Source: Bacteroidales bacterium (GTDB lineage Bacteria > Bacteroidota > Bacteroidia > Bacteroidales > Marinilabiliaceae). Taken from it: DNA of 64,000 nucleotides. Below the pieces are notes generated by a model, which had not been told where the DNA came from, ran no database searches, and saw only the letters and a program-made list of their open reading frames with translations. Shown here piece by piece: positions 8,928 through 16,172 of the stretch (positions are counted from its first letter, which is position 1; every line of letters begins with the position of its first letter). A program made the position numbers and the translations under genes. The DNA is taken from assembly GCA_024401365.1 (NCBI GenBank), contig JAKSLE010000012.1, positions 1 to 64,000 of the forward strand, written 5' to 3'.

Positions 8928-10673
8928 ATGAAAAGAACCAATATAGCTCTGGCAGCATGTGCACTCATGCTTGGATTCACAGCTTGTGAGGATCAGCTCG
9001 ACGTTAAGAATCCAAACTACCAGACAACAGCAGATTTCGGTGATAACGAGGCTGAGCTTCAAGAGGCGGTTATCGCATGTTACAACCGTATTCGTCTTGA
9101 GGGTACATTTGCCCGTGTAGGTTACACAATGGATGCAGTACGAGGCGATGAGGTTTGGAATGCATCGCAGGTATGGTACTTGCCATTCGACAACCTCAAT
9201 GTAGGTGCAGGTGATGAGATAGGGCAGTGGATCTGGCGTGACTCATATCATGGTGTCAACCGTGCCAATTTCGTTCTCAAGTATGTTGAGTCGGCAAAGC
9301 TTTCAGACGAAGCATACAGACAGATTAAGGGTCAGGCACTCTTTATTAGAGCATTGATGAACTTCCACCTTTCGGCATATTTCCAGAATGTACCTCTCTA
9401 CACAAGCTACGATGCTTATGCAACACTTGAGGGTACATACGCCAAGAATGCGTCACAGGATGAGGTATTCGACCTTATTGAGTCGGATCTTGCCGAGGCA
9501 ATGGCTATCCTCCCATCACGCGACAAGGGTGGTGAGTGGGCACAAGGTCGTGCTACATGTGGTGCAGCAGCAGGTTTCTATGCACGAGCACTCATGTTCC
9601 GTCACAAGTTCAATGAGGCGTACGCAGTACTCAAAGATATCATAGCAGGCAAGTATGGTCACTATGAGTTGATGGCAGACTATGGCGACAACTGTCGTGA
9701 GGGTGCATCAGAGAACAATGCTGAGTCGCTCTTCGAGGTACAGTTCCTCGACTATGGCAAGCAGGGTACAGAGGCAGAGTGGACTCCTGTAAATATGACA
9801 AAGGATGCTACACAGGGACATGCAGTAGAGTCGAACTACGCATCGTATGTATTCAACTCATGGGCCGACCTTGCAGGTGCGGAGTGGTTGTACAATGAGT
9901 TCAAGCGTGAGCGTACGACAGACGACCGCCTTGATCCACGTCTCTACTGGACTCTTGTATCATACGAGAAGGAGTACGACAACTACACAGGAGTTAAGAC
10001 AGCTGCATATCCAAATGGTGATCCACGTTGCAACACAGTATATCAGACAGATATCACAGAGACTCCAGCTGTTAATGCAGGTGCTCTCGGTTCAATTTCG
10101 ATAGCCAAGAATACAAATGCACGTGCTAACCTCTACAATAAGATTGCTACAGGTCTTTCGTGTGGTGTTAACCTTCGCTTGATGCGTTATTCAGATGTAC
10201 TTCTCCGTGCAGCTGAGTGTGAGAACGAGATCAATGGTCCTACGCAGACAGCTATTGACTATATCAACCAGGTTCGTCGTCGTGCTACACTTGCAGACCT
10301 TCAGTTGGCTGATTTCCCATCTGCAGATGCACTCTTCGAGCAGATTGCCAATGTAGAGCGTCCAAAAGAGTTCGGTTGTGAGTATGGTCGTGGTATCGAT
10401 CTTATCCGTTGGGGCTTCTTCTATGATGCATCGCGTCGTCAGCAGCTTACAGAGCATACAACATACTCTTACAAGAACTCTGCAGAGGGCGAGACCATCA
10501 CAAAGTGCTCTATGGACAACTATATACCAGGTCATGAGTACTTCCCAATCTATCAGAATACACTTGACCAGAATAAGAACCTTGTTGGTAACTCTGCTAA
10601 CTCAGAGACTGAGAAGGATAATTCTGGCGACTTCCAGTCACATGGCTACAAGGTTCACCCTGTAGTGAAATAA
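8928..10673 (+). CDS. SusD/RagB-family glycan-binding lipoprotein
   Basis: Surface lipoprotein that caps the SusC transporter and delivers oligosaccharides, 581 residues. The start at 8928 gives a clean lipoprotein signal with Cys20 (LGFTACED) followed by acidic residues; an ATG at 8904 overlaps the susC stop but would put eight polar residues in front of the signal. TPR-like helices typical of SusD are visible (ALFIRALMNFHLSAYF, GFYARALMF, LMRYSDVLLRAAECEN), and the C-terminal half has the family pattern RRATLADL...RPKEFGCEYGRGIDLIRWG. The gap after susC is 23 nt and a strong terminator follows. Confidence 0.95.
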   Translation: MKRTNIALAACALMLGFTACEDQLDVKNPNYQTTADFGDNEAELQEAVIACYNRIRLEGTFARVGYTMDAVRGDEVWNASQVWYLPFDNLNVGAGDEIGQWIWRDSYHGVNRANFVLKYVESAKLSDEAYRQIKGQALFIRALMNFHLSAYFQNVPLYTSYDAYATLEGTYAKNASQDEVFDLIESDLAEAMAILPSRDKGGEWAQGRATCGAAAGFYARALMFRHKFNEAYAVLKDIIAGKYGHYELMADYGDNCREGASENNAESLFEVQFLDYGKQGTEAEWTPVNMTKDATQGHAVESNYASYVFNSWADLAGAEWLYNEFKRERTTDDRLDPRLYWTLVSYEKEYDNYTGVKTAAYPNGDPRCNTVYQTDITETPAVNAGALGSISIAKNTNARANLYNKIATGLSCGVNLRLMRYSDVLLRAAECENEINGPTQTAIDYINQVRRRATLADLQLADFPSADALFEQIANVERPKEFGCEYGRGIDLIRWGFFYDASRRQQLTEHTTYSYKNSAEGETITKCSMDNYIPGHEYFPIYQNTLDQNKNLVGNSANSETEKDNSGDFQSHGYKVHPVVK

Positions 10674-10690
10674 TACTTATAGATAAACAT

Positions 10691-10731
10691 AAAGGCTTCC
10701 ACACTCGTAACATCTGTGTGGAAGCTTTTAT
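10691..10731 (+). terminator. Rho-independent terminator after susD
   Basis: AAAGGCTTCCACAC pairs with GTGTGGAAGCTTTT around an 11-nt loop, followed by TATTATT. It separates the Sus operon from the GH43 gene. Confidence 0.85.
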
Positions 10732-10766
10732 TATTCTAAAACTCGAATGCATAACAACGATCAACG

Positions 10767-12470
10767 ATGAAAAAGACGTTACTATCTATATTTGTGCTAA
10801 TGGCTGGCTGTGGTTTTGTGTCTTGTGACGATGATGAGCCCAGCGGTATAAAGACTGGAGGTGGCAACAAGATTGAGATCGATCCAGAAGATGAAGTTGA
10901 TGAAGCATACGATTTCAAGATTCCTACATACCAAGACGATTACTCAGCTATAGCTGGTTGGGCGAACAAAGACAAATGGAATCTTGCCAATGTTCACGAT
11001 CCATCGGTAGCATATTACGACGGGTACTACTATATGTACGGTACAGATGCCTCGTATGGTAATGAGCATGATAAGGCTACACGTGGCAAGCATTTTCAGG
11101 GTAAGAGGTCGAAAGACCTTGTTAACTGGGAGTGGGTGCCAGGTCCGCTCAACGATGCTCCATCATGGGTTGTAACCAAGCTCAATGAGATCAGAGAGAC
11201 AATGAAGCTCGAGCCTATTGAGAAGCAGGATATATCATTTGGCTATTGGGCGCCTGTTGTCAGGAGAATTACAGTTGATGGACAGACCAAGTTGCGTATG
11301 TACTATTCAATAGTCATAGACAACTATATCAAGAGCGGTAAGCGAAATACTCCAGAGAACTACGATGGCAGTTGGACAGAACGTGCTTTCATCGGCGTAT
11401 GTGAGTCCACAGACCCAGCAAACGGCAATTGGAAAGATCTAGGGTTTGTTACATGCTCTTCATCCGATAAGGGTATGGATTATTCTCGAGCATCGCAGAG
11501 TAATTGGGATGGCTATTTCTTTTACAATGCTATTGACCCTACATATATAGTTACTCCTGAGGGTGACCACTATCTTATTCATGGTTCATGGCATTCGGGT
11601 TTTGCTCTGCTTAAGATCGATCCATCGTCAGGAAAGCCAGACCATGAGTTAGGACTACCTTATGCCGACAGCACGTCGGATCTTATGGCTAGGTACGGTC
11701 AGCGTATTGGTACTCGTAATTCATCAAGTCGCTGGCAGGGTAGTGAGGCACCAGAGATTATATACAAAGATGGCTATTATTATCTCTTCATGGCTTACGA
11801 CGGACTTGATGTGCCATACAATACGCGAGTAGTCAGGGCTACAAGCATCGAGGGTCCATATTATGATATTACAGGACGAAACTTTACAAACGGCCGTGGC
11901 GATTGTTATCCTATTGTATCTCACCCATACAAGTTCTCCAAAGGTTATGGTTGGGTAGGTATTTCGCACATGTGTGCTTTCCAGAATCGTTCCGGTGAGT
12001 GGTTCTATATGTCGCAAGGTCGTCTCCCTGTTAATGTAGGAGGAAATGCTTACTCCAACGCCATTATGATGGGTCATGTACGTCGTATAGTATGGTGTCC
12101 TGCATCTCCAGACGAGTTGGACAATCTATGGCCAATAGCTCTTCCTGAGCGTTATGCACACTGTACAGAAGAGAAAAAGATAACATCAGAAGAGCTGGTA
12201 GGTACATGGGAGCATATCAACCTCAAGTACGACTACGCCAAACAAGATGTATCCACTACATTGACATTGAAAGCCGATGGCACAATGGAAGGAGCCTTGA
12301 GTGGCAAGTGGAGTTATGATGCCGAGAAAAAGTATCTTACGCTTGGCAATGTGGTAGTTTGTGTGGAGCGAGAACTCGACTGGGAAGCATCTCCACGTAA
12401 GGTGACTATTGTCTATGCCGGTACAGAGAAGTCGCTCAACGCTACCTACTGGGGAAAGAAAGTCGACTAG
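10767..12470 (+). CDS. GH43 arabinanase-like surface lipoprotein
   Basis: Predicted endo-1,5-alpha-L-arabinanase or a close GH43 relative. The lipoprotein signal ends at Cys20 followed by D-D-D-E, a strong surface-export signal. The five-bladed propeller has the expected residues: base Asp78 in VHDPSVAYYDG, pKa-modulating Asp257 in NAIDPTYI and acid Glu327 in GSEAPEIIYKDG; the His in GISHMCAF fits the propeller centre. Residues ~470-567 form the extra C-terminal beta domain seen in two-domain arabinanases (ELVGTWEHINLKYDY). It lies 93 bp after susD, separated by a terminator and followed by another. As the best substrate clue in the cluster it points to arabinan, though GH43 specificities vary. 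Confidence 0.88.
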   Translation: MKKTLLSIFVLMAGCGFVSCDDDEPSGIKTGGGNKIEIDPEDEVDEAYDFKIPTYQDDYSAIAGWANKDKWNLANVHDPSVAYYDGYYYMYGTDASYGNEHDKATRGKHFQGKRSKDLVNWEWVPGPLNDAPSWVVTKLNEIRETMKLEPIEKQDISFGYWAPVVRRITVDGQTKLRMYYSIVIDNYIKSGKRNTPENYDGSWTERAFIGVCESTDPANGNWKDLGFVTCSSSDKGMDYSRASQSNWDGYFFYNAIDPTYIVTPEGDHYLIHGSWHSGFALLKIDPSSGKPDHELGLPYADSTSDLMARYGQRIGTRNSSSRWQGSEAPEIIYKDGYYYLFMAYDGLDVPYNTRVVRATSIEGPYYDITGRNFTNGRGDCYPIVSHPYKFSKGYGWVGISHMCAFQNRSGEWFYMSQGRLPVNVGGNAYSNAIMMGHVRRIVWCPASPDELDNLWPIALPERYAHCTEEKKITSEELVGTWEHINLKYDYAKQDVSTTLTLKADGTMEGALSGKWSYDAEKKYLTLGNVVVCVERELDWEASPRKVTIVYAGTEKSLNATYWGKKVD

Positions 12471-12498
12471 AGTATAGATAATTATTCTTAATTTTACT

Positions 12499-12535
12499 GC
12501 CTCAAAGTGTGTAATAGCATTTTGAGGCTTTTTTT
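12499..12535 (+). terminator. Rho-independent terminator after GH43
   Basis: GCCTCAAA pairs with TTTTGAGGC around a ~13-nt loop and is followed by seven T. It marks the end of the glycan-utilisation cluster. Confidence 0.88.
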
Positions 12536-12557
12536 ATGATTCGCATACTTGTATAAT

Positions 12558-13484
12558 ATGACTGATAGAAGAGTTATTGGTATCGGAGAGACTGTCTTCG
12601 ATATTATATTCCGAAATAACAGACCTGTAGGGGGTGTGCCAGGTGGCAGTACATTCAACAGTATGATATCACTGGGTAGGTGTGGTGTCAGTGCAGCTTT
12701 CCTTTCTGAGACTGGAGCGGATAAGGTAGGAGGTATTGTTTGCGACTACCTTGAGTCGAATGGTGTATCCGCTGCAGACGTCGACCGACAAGGTAAGAGC
12801 CATATATCATTAGCTTTCCTGAATGAGCAGAATGATGCAGAGTATGTTTTCTATAAGGACCATCCTAATGATAAGGCGAATATTCACTTGCCTGAAATTC
12901 ACAAGGATGATATTGTGCTCTTCGGTTCTTATTACGCAGTTAACCCTGTTATCCGAACAAAGGTAAAGTCGTTACTAGATTATGCAAAGGCTCAGGGAGC
13001 TATAATATATTACGACCTAAACTTCAGAGCGGCCCATAGTGCCGAGAAAGAGACATTGAAGCCTACTATTGAAGAGAATATGCGATATGCCGACATTGTA
13101 AGAGGCAGTAATGAAGACTTCGATGTAGTATATGGGTACAAAGACTTTGAGACAGTATATTCCAATATATTTGCCGGTAAGGGCAATGTACTGTACACTT
13201 GCGGCGCTCGTCCGACATTGATGAAAGCCAATGGAGGAATGTCGCTCAGCATGGATATTAAGCCTATCGAGGCTATAAGCACCATAGGCGCAGGAGATAA
13301 CTTCAATGCTGGATTTATCTATTCGCTCATAAGAGACGGTATAACCAAGGAGCAACTTGAAAGTGGACTGTCGGAAAAACAATGGATGTCGATACTTGAG
13401 ACAGCGCAGATGTTCTCGGCAGAATGTTGTCAGAGCCTCGACAATTCGGTAAGTGAATCATTTGCTGCAAGAATGCGAAAGTAA
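12558..13484 (+). CDS. PfkB-family carbohydrate kinase (fructokinase-like)
   Basis: Cytoplasmic sugar kinase of the ribokinase family, 308 residues. It has the N-terminal substrate region GVPGGSTFNSMISLGRCG and the PfkB signature STIGAGDNFNAGF with the catalytic Asp. The ATG at 12558 is preferred over a TTG nine bases upstream. Fructose or a similar ketose is the usual substrate of close-looking proteins; the sequence alone cannot settle this. It follows the glycan cluster terminator and precedes the response regulator by 21 nt, but that regulator has its own promoter-like box. Confidence 0.88.
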   Translation: MTDRRVIGIGETVFDIIFRNNRPVGGVPGGSTFNSMISLGRCGVSAAFLSETGADKVGGIVCDYLESNGVSAADVDRQGKSHISLAFLNEQNDAEYVFYKDHPNDKANIHLPEIHKDDIVLFGSYYAVNPVIRTKVKSLLDYAKAQGAIIYYDLNFRAAHSAEKETLKPTIEENMRYADIVRGSNEDFDVVYGYKDFETVYSNIFAGKGNVLYTCGARPTLMKANGGMSLSMDIKPIEAISTIGAGDNFNAGFIYSLIRDGITKEQLESGLSEKQWMSILETAQMFSAECCQSLDNSVSESFAARMRK

Positions 13485-13491
13485 AATTAAC

Positions 13492-13499
13492 TATCTTTG
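13492..13499 (+). promoter_or_regulatory. -7 promoter element TATCTTTG, possibly giving a leaderless mRNA
   Basis: TATCTTTG matches TAnnTTTG. Its last base is seven nt before the ATG at 13506, so transcription may start at or beside the start codon. No good -33 TTTG at the usual distance. Confidence 0.5.
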
Positions 13500-13505
13500 C
13501 CCATT

Positions 13506-14876
13506 ATGGATAAGCATGGAAAGATACTTATAGTAGACGACAATGTAGACGTACTTCTCTCGCTCAACATGTTGTTGAAGCCACATGTGGAGAAGATACA
13601 AGTATTGTCGGACCCAGAGCGTATACCCGAGTTTATGGTCAATCTAGACCCCGATGTCATACTCCTTGATATGAATTTCAAGCGAGATGCCATAAGTGGC
13701 GAAGAGGGGTACGAATGGCTTCAGAAAATACAAGAGATTAAGTCTGATGCAGTAGTTTTGTTCATCACGGCGTATGTCGATACGGAGAAAGCTGTGAGGG
13801 CCATCAAGGCTGGTGCTGTAGATTTTCTCCCCAAACCATGGGACAATAACAAACTATTGGCTACGGTAGAAAGTGCCATTGAACTAAGTGATTCACGCAA
13901 GGAGTCGAAAGACGGCGATGATAAGGGGAGCCACAATGCTGGTATAAGCGAGCCTATAGGTTCATCGCAAATTTTTAAGATACTGCTCGACCAATGCAAG
14001 ACTATTGCAAGAACAGATGCGTCGGTTCTTATCCTTGGTGAAAACGGTTCGGGTAAGGATGTCATAGCGCATTATATACATGACCGATCCAACAGGGCTG
14101 ATAAGCCATTTGTAAGTATTGATCTTGGGTCATTGTCTGAGAATCTATTTGAAGACGAGCTCTTTGGACACGAGAAAGGCGCATTCACAGGTGCCAATGG
14201 ACCGAAAGTCGGTCGTGTAGAGATGGCCAATGGAGGTACACTCTTCCTTGACGAGATAGGCAATCTTTCGGCAGCCATGCAGCAGAAACTCCTCACTATG
14301 ATAGAGAAGCGACAGGTTACGCGTCTTGGTTCCACTAAGGCTATAGATGTCGATATACGACTCATCTGTGCCACCAATGCGCCAATATACAAGTGCGTAT
14401 CGGACGGTACCTTCAGACAAGATTTGCTATACCGTATCAATACTATAGAGTTGCGTACCCCACCATTGAGGGCAAGAGACAACGATGTAGTAGAGTTATC
14501 GGAATTCTTTGTAAGTAAGTTTGCAAAGAAATACAATAAGAAAGAGCCCGAGCTTGGTGACGATGCCAAGGAGATGTTGTTGAAGCACGATTGGCCAGGA
14601 AACGTACGAGAGTTGCTTCACACGATAGAGCGAGCCATAGTTATGTGCACAGGCTCAAAGATAGGGGCAGACAATCTCATGTTGAATAATGACAATGCTG
14701 CTGAGGCTTCAGCAGAGACCAAGACTGAAGATATACCACTGAACTTGGAAGAACTTGAGAAGGTAGCCATTACCAAGGCGATAGAGAGAGCCAATGGCAA
14801 TCTGACTCAGGCTGCTGAGATTCTTGGCATTACCAGGTATGCTCTTTACCGAAAACTAGAAAAGAGTAAGTTGTAG
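13506..14876 (+). CDS. NtrC-family sigma-54-dependent response regulator
   Basis: Enhancer-binding activator of sigma-54 RNA polymerase, 456 residues. The receiver has acidic Asp11/Asp12 and phospho-acceptor Asp55 (VILLDMNF). The AAA+ domain has Walker A GENGSGKD, the sigma-54 contact loop GAFTGA at 225-230 and Walker B GGTLFLDEIGN. The C-terminus is a Fis-type helix-turn-helix (NGNLTQAAEILGITRYALY). All parts needed for sigma-54 activation are intact. The following gene, 8 nt away, is its likely kinase. From recollection of Bacteroidales genomes, this receiver subtype (KRDAISGEEG after the Asp) often accompanies ABC efflux operons; here such operons lie 10-20 kb away and carry matching palindromic sites. 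Confidence 0.95.
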   Translation: MDKHGKILIVDDNVDVLLSLNMLLKPHVEKIQVLSDPERIPEFMVNLDPDVILLDMNFKRDAISGEEGYEWLQKIQEIKSDAVVLFITAYVDTEKAVRAIKAGAVDFLPKPWDNNKLLATVESAIELSDSRKESKDGDDKGSHNAGISEPIGSSQIFKILLDQCKTIARTDASVLILGENGSGKDVIAHYIHDRSNRADKPFVSIDLGSLSENLFEDELFGHEKGAFTGANGPKVGRVEMANGGTLFLDEIGNLSAAMQQKLLTMIEKRQVTRLGSTKAIDVDIRLICATNAPIYKCVSDGTFRQDLLYRINTIELRTPPLRARDNDVVELSEFFVSKFAKKYNKKEPELGDDAKEMLLKHDWPGNVRELLHTIERAIVMCTGSKIGADNLMLNNDNAAEASAETKTEDIPLNLEELEKVAITKAIERANGNLTQAAEILGITRYALYRKLEKSKL

Positions 14877-14884
14877 CAGGTATA

Positions 14885-16066
14885 ATGTTTGGCTGGTTTA
14901 GAAATAGAAGTATCAAGAGGCTGAGGCTGATGTTGGCATCTATCAAGGCTCGTGACTTCTCTTTGCATTTCAATGAGCAGAATTTGAAAGGCGAAGAGTT
15001 GCAGTTGGCCTATGAGATCAACGATGCCATATCAGAGTTCAGGGATACATCCAAGCGTCTAGAGGCTCAATACGGCTATCTAGAGGCTATGCTCAACAAG
15101 ACCAATACCTTTCTTCTCGTTGTGGACGATCAAGGCAATGTAGACTGGATGAATGAGTCGGCCATAAAGAACCTATGTGGGTTTAAGATAGAGAGGCTCA
15201 GTGGATTGTCGGTACTCAACGAGAGCCTTCCACATGAGTTGGAGAACTTTGTAGCAGGGCAGCAACGACTGCTCAATATTATGGTCAAAGGTACTATGGT
15301 AGAGTGGAGTGTAACGATGACCCGTTACAATCGCTATGGTACTGAGCGTAGACTCTTCAGTATTGAAGATGTTCAGATGGTCTTGAGGCAGAATGAGGTA
15401 GATGCTCAAAAGAAGCTTGTGAGGGTACTTACGCACGAGATTATGAACTCCCTTTCGCCTATTATTTCGCTCTCAGACACTCTCAACCAGACATTTCAGC
15501 AAGGCACTGCGGATAAAGACGATGTGCAGATGGCGCTTCAGGCCATATATAGGCGCAGTCAAGGGTTGCTCAACTTTGTTGAGTCGTTCCGTAAGGTATC
15601 ACGTGTATCGACGCCAGTCAGGGAGTGGGTAGTGCTTGGCGATATTATCAACGAGCTACATCAACTCTATCCGAGCGATTATATTACATTTGTTGTAGAA
15701 GACAGCAACGAACGTATATATGTAGACCAAAGTCAGATAGAGCAAGTGCTTATAAATCTCATCAAGAATGCGGTAGAGGCGTGTGAGGAAACACCACGAC
15801 CACAGATACGTCTATCAGCATATTCCGATCGTCCAAACAACCGTTTTTATATAGAGGTAGCCGACAATGGACCAGGCATGCCACCCGATGTAGCTGAGCA
15901 GATATTTGTCCCATTCTTTACTACAAAGAGTAGTGGTTCGGGTATAGGTCTCAGTATCTGTCGCCAAATTATCAGCATGCATGGAGGTAAGATTTCTGTT
16001 GAGTCGAATACCGACAGTGACAATCATGGTAGTATTTTCAAGATAGAGCTTGACAATAGGGAGTAG
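14885..16066 (+). CDS. Soluble NtrB-type histidine kinase with PAS domain
   Basis: Sensor kinase, 393 residues, probable partner of the upstream NtrC-type regulator. A PAS-like domain spans about residues 75-165 (FLLVVDDQGNVDWMNES). The phosphorylated His184 is in LTHEIMNSLSPI. The ATPase domain has VLINLIKNAVEA, DNGPGMPP and SGSGIGLSI boxes. I see no membrane segment or signal peptide, whereas many relatives are membrane-anchored; this suggests a cytoplasmic signal or loss of the anchor. The stop is followed by a bidirectional terminator shared with the convergent TonB receptor. Confidence 0.93.
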   Translation: MFGWFRNRSIKRLRLMLASIKARDFSLHFNEQNLKGEELQLAYEINDAISEFRDTSKRLEAQYGYLEAMLNKTNTFLLVVDDQGNVDWMNESAIKNLCGFKIERLSGLSVLNESLPHELENFVAGQQRLLNIMVKGTMVEWSVTMTRYNRYGTERRLFSIEDVQMVLRQNEVDAQKKLVRVLTHEIMNSLSPIISLSDTLNQTFQQGTADKDDVQMALQAIYRRSQGLLNFVESFRKVSRVSTPVREWVVLGDIINELHQLYPSDYITFVVEDSNERIYVDQSQIEQVLINLIKNAVEACEETPRPQIRLSAYSDRPNNRFYIEVADNGPGMPPDVAEQIFVPFFTTKSSGSGIGLSICRQIISMHGGKISVESNTDSDNHGSIFKIELDNRE

Positions 16067-16102
16067 CTCCATCGTTGAGAAAATCAATAAGAAGAAATAG
16101 CA

Positions 16103-16146
16103 AAACGTCTGCAACTCGTGGTCGGAGTTGCAGACGTTTGTTTTTA
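16103..16146. terminator. Bidirectional terminator between convergent genes
   Basis: AAACGTCTGCAACTC pairs perfectly with GAGTTGCAGACGTTT (15 bp). The plus strand continues with GTTTTTATT; the minus strand has a weaker T-rich tail. Confidence 0.88.
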
Positions 16147-16172
16147 TTATCTATCGGTATAGCGCGTCGATA

